Program-made: the position numbers and the translations under genes
The notes under the pieces: generated by a model
What the model was told of the DNA's origin: nothing
The model's input: only the letters and a program-made list of their open reading frames with translations
Databases searched by the model: none
Origin: Dallia pectoralis
Taxonomy: Eukaryota > Chordata > Actinopteri > Esociformes > Umbridae
Length of the DNA stretch: 64,000 nucleotides
Assembly (NCBI GenBank): GCA_029465975.1
Contig: CM055728.1
Location: 26,000,851-26,064,850, forward strand
Direction of reading: 5' to 3'
Shown here: positions 35,438 to 46,985 of the stretch, one piece after another
How positions within the stretch are numbered: the first letter of the stretch is position 1
Layout: every line of letters starts with the position of its first letter

Positions 35438-38400
35438 TCATTCCCAGTGCACCTGTGCCTCGGCTGAGGCTTTCGCGTGTCTCTTGGCCTTTAGAAGTGA
35501 GTTGGCCTCCTGCTCGTCACTCTCCATCTCCTTGAGCCCCTTCTCCTCCAGGAAGGAGACCAGGGAGTCCCTCATGTCCACCACCTCCAGCATCTCCTGC
35601 AGCACCCGCTCCTCCTCTACCTGCTGCTCTGGCGTCTTCTCAGATTCTACGATTCATGCGGACAATTTAAAGGGCATCAAATGTTGCCTTGAACAAATAT
35701 AAAGTCTGCTTACGATTCTCTGCTACCAATAAGTTATTGTACAAATCAGTCATTGAAACTAATTGTTATTTTCACTCATTGAAACTCAGTCAACACCATC
35801 AACAGTCAGACTATAAACTGAGGTTAGGATTGAAACTCAGTCAACACTATCAACAGTCAGACTATAAACTTACCATTTAGCTCCATGTATTGTCGGAGCT
35901 CCATCTCTAAGATGCACTGTTTGTCCTCCAGCTCCAGCTGTCTGGATCTGAGTGACATATAAATGGGAATACCGGTAAGTGGGAATACCGGTAAGTGGGA
36001 ATACCGGCGGGATAAGGACTGTTTGACTCATTGTGTTAAACTGCTTCTGGCTGTTAACAGTCATTAGAACCGTCTAATTAGCTGTGAGGATTCCCCTCTA
36101 ACACAGTGGAGTGCACGTGGCTACACAACAAGGAAATAGCTGGGATGAAAACAATATTATGTCAACAGAAGTAGAGTCAGCAGAACGTAGAACGGTGACA
36201 GTGTGGAAAGTTCCCACTGATCCACTAGGGGGACACGTTCTACACAGAAAACAATAGGAGCTGTACTCACGCCACCATGAGGACAATAACATGAAGTGTA
36301 TAGGAGCTGTACTCACGCCACCATGAGGACAATAACATGAAGTGTATAGGAGCTGTACTCACGCCACCATGAGGACAATAACATGAAGTGTATAGGAGCT
36401 GTACTCACGCCACCATGAGGTATGAACAATAACATGAAGTGTATAGGCTGTAGCTGTACATGAAGTGTATAGGAGCTGCCCACCATGAGGTATGAACAAT
36501 AACATGAAGTGTATAGGCTGTAGCTGTATGAACAATAACATGAAGTGTATAGGAGCTGCACTCACGCCACCATGAGGTATGAACAATAACATGAAGTGTA
36601 TAGGAGCTGTACTCACGCCACCATGAGGTATGAACAATAACATGAAGTGTATAGGAGCTGTACTCACGCCACCATGAGGTATGAACAATAACATGAAGTG
36701 TATAGGAGCTGTACTCACGCCACCATGAGGTCTGACTCCTCAGAGACTAACGCGTTCTTCTGGTGTACCATGTGGATCCACCGGTCAATCATCTCTGGAG
36801 AACCACTGCTGTCTGGAGAAGAAAACGAACATTGTGAATAACAAAGTATTTTCCTGCTAACCTAGACATACGCCTACCAACCCAGACAGCCGCCCACCAA
36901 CCCAGACACCCGCCCGCGCGTCCGCCTACCAACCCAGACACCCCCCACCGACCCACCAACGCAGACATGGATCTTGCAGGATTCATACCTTCTTCCCCTC
37001 TCAGAACCCGCTCCAGCACCACACCATTATCCTCCAGCTCATTAAACGTCATATCAATCTCTTCCAGACGCCTCTGGATGGACTGGAGAACATAAGGATT
37101 AGATGGGCAGAGATCATTATATTAGATTCAACTTAATTGTCATAAAACAGTTTTGTGTACACTACTACGATAAGCAATTTGCATCCAACCTAAACTGCAA
37201 AAAGAGCAGTGCAAAAGTAATATGCAGAGCAATGTGTCAATGTGCCAATATGTGAGTCAAATGAGATGAAGGACAATGTAAGGATGTGCAATTGACATGG
37301 ATAAGTAACAGTGCAATTGGGGAGTACACACCGTATTCATTGTACACATGGCACGTGGGAAATGGGGAGTACAAACAGTATGCATTGTGCAAATGGCAAA
37401 TTAAATAAATAGGTAGCAGGTAGCAGGAGGAGGTAAGGCTAGCGGGTTTCCCCAGACAGCGCTTGTGCGGGACTTCTCTGATGGCGGATGGCTGGCTGGT
37501 TTTCTAAAACTTTCTTAAAAAGCACAGCGCTGTTGGCGCATCAAGCCATTAGTTTCTTGACCTCCTCTCTGTAGGTCGACTCGTCGTTGTCACGTATCTG
37601 ATCAACCATTGTGGTGTCATCTGTGAACTTGACAATGGTATTGGAGCTGTGTACACAGGGTTGCAATCATGTGTGAAGAGGGAGTACTAAAGTGGGCAGA
37701 GCACACAGCTCTGTGGGACACCAGTGTTCAGAGTCAGAGTGGAGGAGGTAATGTTGTCCAACCTAACAGACTAAGGTCTGTTAGTAAGGAAGTCCAGAGT
37801 CCAGTTGCAAAGATCCCAGTTTTATGGAGCTGATTGTCAGCCTTCATCGAACCATCATTTATACGGACTGGAGAACATAGGGACTAGATGAGGAGCAATT
37901 ATCTAGAATAACTGAGTCCCGGTTTATTGTGGATACTGGCAATTAACCAATTAGATGGTGAGTCATAAAGCAACAACACTATTGTTACAAGACTGCATGC
38001 AGAGAAATAAAATGTAATCCACACGTTCATCTGAATTAGGGAAAAACAAATGCTAAAATGTTGCACGTTGGTAACGACTAATATGTATTGATTCAGTGAA
38101 CTCACCTGTGCTCTGTGGAAGCGCTGCATCTCATATGTTTTGGCTCGACGCTCTAACGTCTTCATCCTCATCAGGTTCATCTTCTTAGCAGCCACAGGGT
38201 CTGAAGGGACGTCCTGGAAGACAGGATTGTTAATGTGTATAACCATAAGATACAGCATTAAAGTTAATATACATTAGAGAATATACTGGCCAGTCAAACA
38301 AGTATCTTTACCTTAACGTCAAATAAATCCTGGCCTTCTTCAAGCATGTCCAAATTGTCATCATCATTATCATCATCAGCTCCATCTTCTTCAGATACAC

Positions 38401-41344
38401 TGTGTTCGTAGAGAACTTCTGCAAAGATGGAGACAGAACATTACCAATTCAGGGAGGAACACGAAGAAGCTTTACTTACAGCGTCACTATGATGCAATGT
38501 GGGACAACGTTTACTGTCTGAGACATCAGTGAGGTGGCATCTAAGACAGCTTTCCCCCAGAGCTTCACCTGGGTGGCTGTTTAGGACACTGAAACGATGG
38601 TCCCTTCCCAGCCGAAGGGAGTACAGATTCCAGGAGGAGAACTTTGAGCGGACTATGGCGTGCTTCCCCTGCCCCTGGAGATCCACGGGCCCATCTTTTC
38701 TCCTGAAGCAGCGCCGGTTCTGGTGCTTACGGATGTGTCCTGCTGGTTCTGGTCCACCACTCCAGTATCCCTCCTCCTCTGGCCCGTCTGCACCTCAAAG
38801 TAGATCACACAAAGTAGATCACGCAAAGTAGATCACGCAAAGTAGATCACACTTTATCCAATACGCCAACTCGTACATCTAGAGTCAATTTTAAATAAAT
38901 GTACTTTGAATGGTTTGGAAAAAATAGCAAAAAAAAAAATTCTAACACATTTTCCAGGACTCCGTAAACCAAAGCATGTTTTCTGTCAAACATTATCATT
39001 GACTGCTTGAAAAGTAAGGAAAACCGTAGCTCTTTTTGGAACTATTCCTTTAAAATTGCAACTCTTTAAAACAACAAAACAGACATATATTTAAGCAATA
39101 GGAAATAAGGAAGAATACCTAAGGGGTTAGGGGAGCTGTGACCAGCTACTGTGGCTGACAAGGAGGAGCAGGAGGAAGAAACGGGTGTCCTTGTGTCCAG
39201 ATTGAAGCTCAGGTTCAGCTTCTTCAGGGACTGCTTGGGTCTGGAGTCCGGCACCTGGGCTGTTGTGGGGGTGCTCTCACCTCCTCCTGCACCTGGTGCC
39301 GGCGTCTCCNNNNNNNNNNNNNNNNNNNNNNNNNNNNNNNNNNNNNNNNNNNNNNNNNNNNNNNNNNNNNNNNNNNNNNNNNNNNNNNNNNNNNNNNNNN
39401 NNNNNNNNNNNNNNNNNNNNNNNNNNNNNNNNNNNNNNNNNNNNNNNNNNNNNNNNNNNNNNNNNNNNNNNNNNNNNNNNNNNNNNNNNNNNNNNNNNNN
39501 NNNNNNNNNNNNNNNNNNNNNNNNNNNNNNNNNNNNNNNNNNNNNNNNNNNNNNNNNNNNNNNNNNNNNNNNNNNNNNNNNNNNNNNNNNNNNNNNNNNN
39601 NNNNNNNNNNNNNNNNNNNNNNNNNNNNNNNNNNNNNNNNNNNNNNNNNNNNNNNNNNNNNNNNNNNNNNNNNNNNNNNNNNNNNNNNNNNNNNNNNNNN
39701 NNNNNNNNNNNNNNNNNNNNNNNNNNNNNNNNNNNNNNNNNNNNNNNNNNNNNNNNNNNNNNNNNNNNNNNNNNNNNNNNNNNNNNNNNNNNNNNNNNNN
39801 NNNNNNNNNCATCCCCAAGGGACTGAAGTCAGTGTTGGAAATGTAAGCAACTGACTGATTCCTGACCACAAATACATACACACATAAACACATAAACACA
39901 CACACACACATACAGTGGATATAAAAAGTCTACACACCACTTAAATGGCAGGTTTATGTGAAAAATTTGACAAAGATAAATCGTGAGAACTTTTCCCACT
40001 TTTAATGTGACCTACAATGTAAACAATTCAATTGAAAAACAAACGGAAATCTTTGAGTGGGAAAAATAGAAAATAAAAACCTTGCAAAATCTGGTTGCAT
40101 AAGTGTGCACACCCTCTGATAACTGGGGATTTAACTGTGTTCAGAATTAACCGACCACATTCAAACTCATGTTTTAGAGATGTCAGCTGTTCCAGTAGGA
40201 ATTTCCTGGCATTTTCTTAGTTGGATCTCAGAGCAAAAGCCACGGTCCGCAGAAAGCTTCCAAAGCATCAGAGGGAACTTATTGTTGAAAGTTATCAGTC
40301 ATGGAGAAGGGAACAAATGTATTTACTAATCATTAGATATACAATGGAACACAGTGAAGACCGTCATCATCAAGTGGAGAAAATATTGACAACAGCGACA
40401 TTTCCAAGAACTGAACGTCTCTCAAAAGTTGATGAAAAGACAAGACGAAAACTGGTTAGGGAGGCGTTCAAGAGGCCTAAGGCAATATTAAAAAAGCTGC
40501 AGGAATTTCTGACAAGTACTGGCTGTGTGCTTTGTGTGACAACAATCTCCTGTATTCTTCAAATGTATGGGCTACGGGGTAGAGTGGCAAGAGTGGAAAT
40601 CAGGTGGTTACAATACGGTGTGGCAGACGTACTGATGTGATCCAGAGTCCCGGTGCAAAATCTGCCATAGAACGTCTTAGCCGCCAGCCCACGCAGGTCA
40701 CATATTGTGTAGGGCCACAGGTGGAGCACGTTATTCCGGGCAAAAGAGTCCCTCTTCTCCAGTACCACCACTTGAGCCCCCAGCAGAGCCAGCTCTATGG
40801 CTGTTCTCAGCCCACACGGGCCAGCACTCAGCACCAGACACTGAGGAGACATGGTGATGGGAGAGAAAGGGAGGCAGACAAGAGAAAGGACACAATTAGG
40901 AAAGTGAGATCAAGCCCTGTGTTTGCAGAAGGCACCTTCATAGTATTGAACACCCAGGCAGAAATCTGCCACTGTAGATAAAGGACACCAATGATGAAGC
41001 CATAAACACAAAAATCTGACTACCAGCAGAGCAGCAGAACCTGGAGTTCTTACACCTCTTTAATAAAAAGAAACACACAAAAGCACCTTGTTTTTGGCAC
41101 ATATTTTGCCCTGCTCGTAGTCTGCATGTTGGGCTCGCTTGTCTAGTTTCACCCAGAGGGCCTTGGCCTTCCAGTAGTTGAGGCTCTCTTTGAGCTTGGT
41201 GTAGAAGCTCTGGTACTGCCCTGGGTCCAGCTGCAAGTGTTGGCAGAGCTCTGAGAAGTTACGCTGAACCTCTTTACAGGTCTGGGCTTGGATGAACCGG
41301 TCAAACAAGGCATGGGATGTATTGGTAGGGACCTGGTTGGTCAT
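35438..41344 (-). CDS. mical1: MICAL1 flavin monooxygenase (core exons missing)
   Basis: MICAL proteins oxidise actin methionines and bind Rab GTPases. Exons 41344-41087 and 40840-40633 encode residues 1-155, with the flavin-domain start. DLRGL...YGRFCTGTLDHIS matches MICAL1 better than MICAL2/3. After a 500-N gap come a partial exon (39309-39119) and exons 38793-38569, 38418-38312, 38213-38106, 37082-36989, 36812-36719, 35947-35874, 35646-35438, encoding an acidic linker and the coiled-coil bMERB domain, ending at TGA. Phases agree within each block. The rest of the monooxygenase, the CH domain and the LIM domain are absent; they may lie in the gap, which need not be truly 500 bp, or be lost. 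The flavin motif reads SAGPCG where family members have GAGPCG or GGGPCG. Confidence 0.85.
36240..36725. repeat. 51-bp minisatellite copying an exon end and splice donor
   Basis: About nine units containing ACTCACGCCACCATGAGG and ACAATAACATGAAGTGTATA. On the minus strand each complete unit carries CTCATGGTGGC|GTGAGTACAG, the same exon end and donor used by the mical1 exon at 36812-36719. Some units are truncated. Confidence 0.93.
37120..37440. mobile_element. LINE-associated 3' repeat
   Basis: ATTAGATTCAACTTAATTGTCAT and the following GTGCAA-rich stretch resemble the non-coding end common to fish Rex-type LINEs. A shorter relative occurs near 19661 (GGATCAACTTTATTGTCATT). It lies in a mical1 intron. 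Confidence 0.45.
37441..37830 (-). mobile_element. LINE reverse-transcriptase core fragment
   Basis: On the minus strand the translation includes FTDDTTMVDQIRDNDEST, equivalent to the catalytic (Y/F)ADD region of L2/Rex-type polymerases, followed by a degraded stretch. Stops and frame changes show it is dead. It lies in the mical1 intron between exons 38213-38106 and 37082-36989. Confidence 0.65.
39310..39809. other. assembly gap, 500 N
   Basis: Exactly 500 N, probably a placeholder of arbitrary size. It cuts a mical1 exon on its left edge. Open frames running through the N are meaningless. Confidence 0.99.
39925..40605 (+). mobile_element. Tc1-like transposon, 5' part
   Basis: Starts with the inverted-repeat-like CAGTGGATATAAAAAGTCTAC. 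The translation carries the transposase DNA-binding region (RKLPKHQRELIVESYQSW ... FKRPKAILKKLQEFLTSTG) and stops at GLRGRVAR, just before the mical1 exon 2 donor at 40633. The catalytic half is missing. Confidence 0.8.
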
Positions 41345-41869
41345 GGTAATTAGTGGAGCACCGGTGCGTTGGCTCAGAATGTCAGACGTTTACTGTAAAT
41401 AAAGCAAGAACCAACACAGAAGACAAATATTTAATTACAGTATTAATGAAAAGTCCCCTAAAGATCTAAACCAAATCACTGCTAACTTCCTCAACCTTGT
41501 GATTGTTGCACACATTTTGTTTGTTCAGTTAACAACAGTAACAAGGTTGTCGTATGACACCACAATGCTTGTGTTTACCACTGAACCTGATGGCTAAAAC
41601 TCCCAAAACTACAAAGAATTTAAGAAGTCAAATGAGCACCGCAATTCATATATTTGGACATGAAACCACCTTGGTAGAACAAGACAGCCTGATCAGGTTA
41701 TTATCGCACACATCTAATTTGTTTGAGCCACTCTACTGGATGAATGTAATACAACGACATTGGCTAAGAGGAAACACATAGCAGCTATTGTATTCTGTGA
41801 TACTCAAACTGATAAAACCTGAATTACTGGATACATATCCACGACATTCAACAGGGTAAAAAGAATTCC
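41345..41869. other. mical1 upstream region
   Basis: The 5' flank of the mical1 ATG, bounded by a Tc1 remnant. I see no TATA box or CpG-rich stretch. Confidence 0.4.
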
Positions 41870-42250
41870 TTTCAGTCAACGTAGCTGTGGGTTGACATTA
41901 AGAGATCAAGAAACTCAGGTCTTCCAAATTCTTGAGGAAAACCTGTGGCCCTCTGCCAGACAGCTGACAATGGGCAGGTGGTTCACCTTCCAGCACGGCA
42001 ATGACCCTAAACACATTCCCCAAAAAGTATGAAAAGGTAAAGGTACTTGAGTGGCCAAGTCAGAGCTCTGACCTAAATCCAATTGAAAATCTGTGGATGG
42101 ACTTGATGACAGCAGTCATCACCACAAAATGTGACTTAACTCGAACAATTCTGCAAGGAAGAATGGGCAAATATTCCCCAATCTAGGTGCACAAAGCTAA
42201 TAGAGACATATCCTAACAGATTGATGACTGTAATAAAGTTATCGCTACAA
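41870..42250 (+). mobile_element. Tc1-like transposase C-terminal fragment
   Basis: Encodes VKVLEWPSQSSDLNPIENLW, the end of the Tc1 DDE domain, after a degraded stretch (GGTTCACCTTCCAGCACGGCAATGACCC). It appears to belong to a different Tc1 family from the fragment at 39925, so the two are probably not halves of one element. Confidence 0.7.
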
Positions 42251-43050
42251 AGCATTCTCACGGTCTCAAACTGTATACTTTGGAATACATTTTTGTGTGA
42301 AGTTATAAGAGAGTCTGAGAGTAACGTTGGCAGTTAGCTGGGATTGTATTGGCTTCTGCTTTTACTCCGAAAATAGAAATGTAATTTACATAACAAGGTT
42401 GGATATCAGACTTTATTTACGGTTACCAACTTTGAGCAACAGTGTCTATTTTCAGTTGGCATTTTCAGTTTGACTTGATGTTTGTAGAAACAGAAACTAT
42501 AATTAATGATTCATTTTCTAACAAAAAATGAACTCAGTCAATGAAAACAGGAAATGAACACCATACTTACATAAAATCAATTTGGCTATTAGAAAATAAA
42601 AATGTTCTAAAGTTAGCTGATGATTGTAATGGCTGTTAAAAGAAAACTTGATCATAATTATAATAACGGCCAATTAAATACTTTCACTACATAAAGTTAC
42701 AAACTGGATATTTTGTAGCACATGCTGTATGTTATCCTCCCATCTGCTGTTATTATCACATTCTTTATGAAGTATTATTTGTTGAATCCAGCAGGAATTT
42801 TGCCTGGTGTCATCTAGGAAAATGTACAGGACCTGTTGAGTAATAAGCTGGTTGAGCAGATTGTAGTCACAATAGCAAATAATGTTCTTCAGAGCAACCA
42901 CCACCAAGTGCCTAGTAACATCATATGTGCATACAGAAAGCACTGAAGCAGCAGAGTGAAATGTGACTTATTTTACTATACTCTGTTAGCACCTCTGGCT
43001 CCCCTCTATCTAAAGACATGTGTTTGTTGTTTAACGGTTAAAGGTCTCAC

Positions 43051-43102
43051 CTAAACTGTCACAGCGGCGTCTTATCATGTACTCCTTATTGGGCAGTTCC
43101 AT
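43051..43102 (-). pseudogene. duplicate of the pfkfb1 first exon
   Basis: Identical coding sequence to 30580-30529, with ATG, RRRCDSL and a GTGAGA donor in phase 1. It lies upstream of mical1 on the same strand, 17 kb from pfkfb1 exon 2. It may be a distant alternative pfkfb1 first exon or an unused copy. Confidence 0.5.
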
Positions 43103-43195
43103 CCTGACCGACCTTTGACCATGGTACCGCAGAGCAGAGTTCACAAGCCGAAGACTGACCTATTGATGCCTATTGACTGATGCCTACTGACTGAC

Positions 43196-43300
43196 GCCTA
43201 CTGTCTGATGTCTACTGTCTGATGTCTACTGTCTGATGTCTACTGTCTGATGTCTACTGTCTGATGTCTACTGTCTGATGTCTACTGTCTGATGCCTATG
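43196..43300. repeat. 14-bp minisatellite
   Basis: About seven copies of CTGTCTGATGTCTA, absent from duplication copy A and so acquired after the duplication or lost there. Confidence 0.9.
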
Positions 43301-43421
43301 CTTTGGCGGTCACATGATCTTAATAATATAACCAAACCCTTTTTCTCTCCTCTGTGACCCCCTCCTCCTTCCACACATAGGCAAATGATAGCAGCAGTGC
43401 TGGTTTGACAGGCACTTGGGT

Positions 43422-43423
<2 letters not shown>

Positions 43424-43468
<45 letters not shown>

Positions 43469-43518
43469 CACACATCGGCACACCCAAACACTCTCAAGCA
43501 CAACCTTGTAGGCACGCA

Positions 43519-43561
<43 letters not shown>

Positions 43562-43580
43562 GCGCACACACGCACACAAA
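43424..43580. repeat. (CA)n microsatellites
   Basis: Two long CA runs separated by a mixed segment. The matching site in copy A (30820-30900) has only short, imperfect CA runs. Confidence 0.9.
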
Positions 43581-43599
43581 CACACGTATTCTAGGTTCT

Positions 43600-44010
43600 G
43601 TCACGTTTTCGGGAGGTATAGTGGATAAAAGCCAAGTGCAGAGCCTGGTTATTCCGTTCACAAAACACGTTTATTCGACACAAACATAAAACAAACCGAG
43701 AATGGCGAAAAACTTAAAAAAGTTAAAATAATATTTGCGCATATACAGTGACATTCCAATAACAGCAAAAACACTTTCAAATAGCACACTCTCACCTCAA
43801 TACAACTTGTGAACTGGAAACAATAACCAACAAATGTGAATACCCAATACACCACTCACACCTGACAATATTAATGTTTTTGCGGAAACATACAACACAA
43901 TCCAGTAAATCATCAATACACATTTTAGTTATTAAAAACTGAACAAAAAGGGAGACAATAATTGGAGCAGCCCAGGCATATAATGTGACAAATATTGTAA
44001 AATGGTCCAA
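43600..44010. repeat. interspersed repeat, unclassified family, copy 3
   Basis: Starts at TGTCACGTTTTCGGGAGG and parallels 34590-34930. Confidence 0.5.
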
Positions 44011-44259
44011 ATCTTTTTTTCAATGGGCTCTTACCAATCGTAGCCATGCCATCGTAGCGCAACTTAATCTAACAGATTCTGCAGACTTCCTTAAACTGCA
44101 AACTATTCTTTACACGTGGTCATATCACTGTGCAGGTACACTATAACTACGGAGAAGTTACTGAGATTACAAAGAGCACATAACTACCCAATACAACAAT
44201 TTACAGTAATTAACAGCATAAGAAAACAGAAGGACTCTCAAGCATGCAAACAATGCGAC

Positions 44260-45279
44260 TCAACTTTCGTTTTGTGATTGCTGCAGACTTCGTAATGGTG
44301 TTGAAGCTGCATGCTGGTTGCGATGTCCTATTGTCTGAGGAGAATAATGTTGTGCCCCGTCGCAAAGCCTGGTGATCTTGAAAACCTCCTCATTGTCATG
44401 GAAGTAAATCAATGGGTTGATGGCACTATTTAGACACGCAAGGATTCGGCTGACTTGTTGAGCAACGTAGACCGCAGCAAACCAATCCCTGCACACACCT
44501 TCGCTTGCCAAACTACGAGTCTTCAGGTTTAGGCTCCTTAATATCTGGTAAGGTGTGTAGCAGACAGAGAATAGTGTAGTCACAATGAGGACCAGTCTGA
44601 GGCATCGCTGCTTTATCACTTGGTTAATGTTGGTTTTAGTTTGGAGAACTACAGCCAAATGTCCATAGCAACCCATTATGATGAGGAGAGGCAGGCAGAA
44701 TCCAGAAATTGTCCACGCAACACAGTAGTTGAGATAATCCTTGATGAATAAGTCAGAAGTGGTGTCAAAGCATTTTTCTGTGGAGTTTGGCCAGGTTTTG
44801 TCATAGAACACATCAGGAAGGCTTTGAGCGCAGACTAAAATCCAAACTAGCCCAGTGATGGCCACAGTGTTGCCAGCAGTTATCTTCCCCCTGACCTTTA
44901 ATGAATGTACAATACTTAGATATCTGTATACACTTATACATGTCAGGAAACCAATACTGCCATACAAGTTGAAATTGAAGCAGAACCTTATCATCTTGCA
45001 GAAGGTTTGTCCAAAGACCCATTGATTTTCTGCATAGTGATACGCAAAAAGAAATGGAAGCGTGAACAAATACAGACTGTCTGCCACTCCAAGGTTTAAA
45101 ACAAAAATGTAGATATGTCCTAGTTTCTTCCAGTTTGCAATCATAGAGTACATGCCCCAGCAGTTAGCCACAAGGCCAATGATAAATACTAAAATGTACA
45201 CGATAGGTAAAACCTTCTTCGTGATGTCCTTGTTTATTTGTTCACAGGTAGAGTTTGTCTTCATTTTCTTTCTCTTCAA
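44260..45279 (-). CDS. P2Y purinoceptor 1-like G-protein-coupled receptor
   Basis: Single-exon, 339-residue class A receptor for extracellular nucleotides, predicted at the plasma membrane. Seven hydrophobic segments are visible, beginning at VLPIVYILVFIIG (TM1, about residue 24). Features shared with P2Y1 are VYILVFIIG, NLYGSIGFLTCIS at the end of TM3, KCFDTTSD in the second extracellular loop, and NSAINPLIYF in TM7. Asn-linked glycosylation is possible at NST near residue 9. The usual DRY/HRY motif after TM3 reads YRY. P2RY11 or another P2Y1-clade member cannot be excluded. No TATA box is evident upstream, although 45300-45310 is an AT run. Confidence 0.85.
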   Translation of the reverse strand: MKRKKMKTNSTCEQINKDITKKVLPIVYILVFIIGLVANCWGMYSMIANWKKLGHIYIFVLNLGVADSLYLFTLPFLFAYHYAENQWVFGQTFCKMIRFCFNFNLYGSIGFLTCISVYRYLSIVHSLKVRGKITAGNTVAITGLVWILVCAQSLPDVFYDKTWPNSTEKCFDTTSDLFIKDYLNYCVAWTISGFCLPLLIIMGCYGHLAVVLQTKTNINQVIKQRCLRLVLIVTTLFSVCYTPYQILRSLNLKTRSLASEGVCRDWFAAVYVAQQVSRILACLNSAINPLIYFHDNEEVFKITRLCDGAQHYSPQTIGHRNQHAASTPLRSLQQSQNES

Positions 45280-45804
45280 AACTGTGTATGATTAGTAATA
45301 TATATATATCCTTCAAAGATGTTCTATCTTGATGAAAATAAAATGTATAAAGAATATATTCACTTTAGGATGAATATAGAAATTCGGTTCTCTTGTTTTC
45401 AGAACTACACGGTATGATGGCCACATGTGGTTATCTTTTAGGAACTATATCACTGAAACATCATGTGCAAGATTTTAGATTACTGATGTTTTTTTCCTGT
45501 TTCTCTTGCAGATGACAACGCATACAGTATCTCACAAAAGTGAGTACACCCCTCACATTTTTTTCATGTGACAATTCAGAAGAAATGACACTTTGCTACC
45601 ATATAATGTAGTGAGTGTACAGCTTGTATAACAGTGTACATTTGCTGTCCCCTCAAAAGAACTCAACACACAGACGTTATTGTCTGAACCGCTGGCAACA
45701 AAAGTGAGTACATCCTGCAAGTGAACATTTCCAAATTGGGCCCAAAGTGTCAATATTTTGTGTGGCCGACATTTTTTTTACACCGCTGCCTTAACCCTCT
45801 AGGG

Positions 45805-46985
45805 CAGGGGTGTCCAAAGTCCGGCCCGCGGGCCAACTGCGGCCCGCGGTCCAGTTTTTATTGGCCCGCAGCAAATTCTGAAAATATAATTGAATATGGC
45901 CCGCACAAGAAGATTGAGCTCAACTCTGTTGCACTTCTCAGTTTCAACACTAGTTGGAGCCAGCCATGGAAACGGTGCTTCTCCACTAAACAAAATTAAG
46001 CAAACAAAAACTTTTACTGCGAGTCACCAGAAATGGCAGCACCAAAGAAACGCAAAATAGCAAGTGAGTGTAGAAGATTTCAAACACAGTGGGAAAATGA
46101 ATATTTCTTAAAAGAAATCAACGTAAAGTGTATCTGTTTGATTTGCAATGAAGATGTTGCTGTGCTGAAAGAGTATAATGTCCGTCAGCACTATGAGACC
46201 AAACATCAGAGCTACACATCAGTACACCAGTGCCGAACGAACGCAGAAAGTCAAGCAAATGGCAGCTAGCCTGCAAGCTCAACAACAGGTGTTTTTTCGT
46301 GCTAACAAAATAAAGGAAAACGCCACAAAAGCAAGCTATAAGGTCGCTAAACGTATGGCCCAGCACGGCAAACCGATCTCAGACGGTGATTTCATAAAGC
46401 AGTGCCTCAAAGTCACAGCAATAATGTGCCCGGAAAAAGTTCCGGATTTCAACAACGTGAGCTTATCCAGAAATACAGTGGTGCGGAGAATCGAGGACTT
46501 GTTGTCAGCTAACTGGAAACTTCAGCTGAGAGACAAAGCTAGTGCTATTGATTTGTACTCGATAGCATGCGATTGGTTATGGATAGGGTTAGCGATAAGA
46601 GCACAGATGCCACAGACACCTCGCAGCTGTTAATGTTTTGCGGGGAGTAGATGGTCATTTTTGCTGTACGAAGGAGCTGCATGATATGAGGAGCCTAAAA
46701 GGCACAACGACGGGCAGAGATATTTTTGAAGTCGGAGGCAGTTGGAATGATGGGGCTTAAATGGGACAAACTCTGTGGAGAAACAACGGATGGAGCTCCG
46801 GCCATGACGGGCGTAAAAACTGTCAACATAATTCGAGCTAGAGGACAGCACAGTTCTTCACATTATAGTTGAGTTAGAAATACACACAGTATTCATGTGT
46901 TAATATGTCACCTCTAGTGTGCGGCCCGGCCCTTTGTTTATTTTTCTGTATTTGGCCCTCACTAAAAAAACTTTGGACACCCCTG
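45805..46985 (+). mobile_element. hAT transposon (GTF2IRD2/ZBED-related), 8-bp target duplication
   Basis: Inverted ends CAGGGGTGTCCAAAGT and CTTTGGACACCCCTG, flanked by CTCTAGGG at 45797-45804 and 46986-46993. About 1.2 kb, too short for a full transposase, so internally deleted. It sits inside an older Tc1 element. Confidence 0.93.
46033..46633 (+). pseudogene. hAT transposase remnant with BED zinc finger
   Basis: Starts MAAPKKRKIASECRRF and carries the BED-finger signature CICLIC...HYETKH (Cys-x2-Cys...His-x4-His). A frameshift near 46200-46260 moves the rest (KVKQMAASLQAQQQVF ... ISDGDFIKQCL) to another frame. The catalytic RNase-H-like region is missing. Confidence 0.8.

Larger units (their letters stand above)
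42290..43600. repeat. segmental duplication, copy B
   Basis: Shorter relative of 28858-30960. It includes the exon-like segment at 43051-43102, a 14-bp array and expanded CA repeats. Confidence 0.75.

Noticed and set aside
38480..38568. Extension of the mical1 exon to a GTAAGT donor at 38480
   Set aside because: That donor is phase 0 and would put the next exon in a wrong, non-acidic frame; the donor at 38569 keeps EVLYEHSVSEEDG in frame.
39066..39940. Open frames through the N block
   Set aside because: The N run creates false continuity; only the minus-strand piece 39309-39119 is supported.
39925..42250. One Tc1 element interrupted by an insertion of mical1 exons 1-2
   Set aside because: The left and right fragments seem to come from different Tc1 families, and no shared target duplication or ends support one insertion event.
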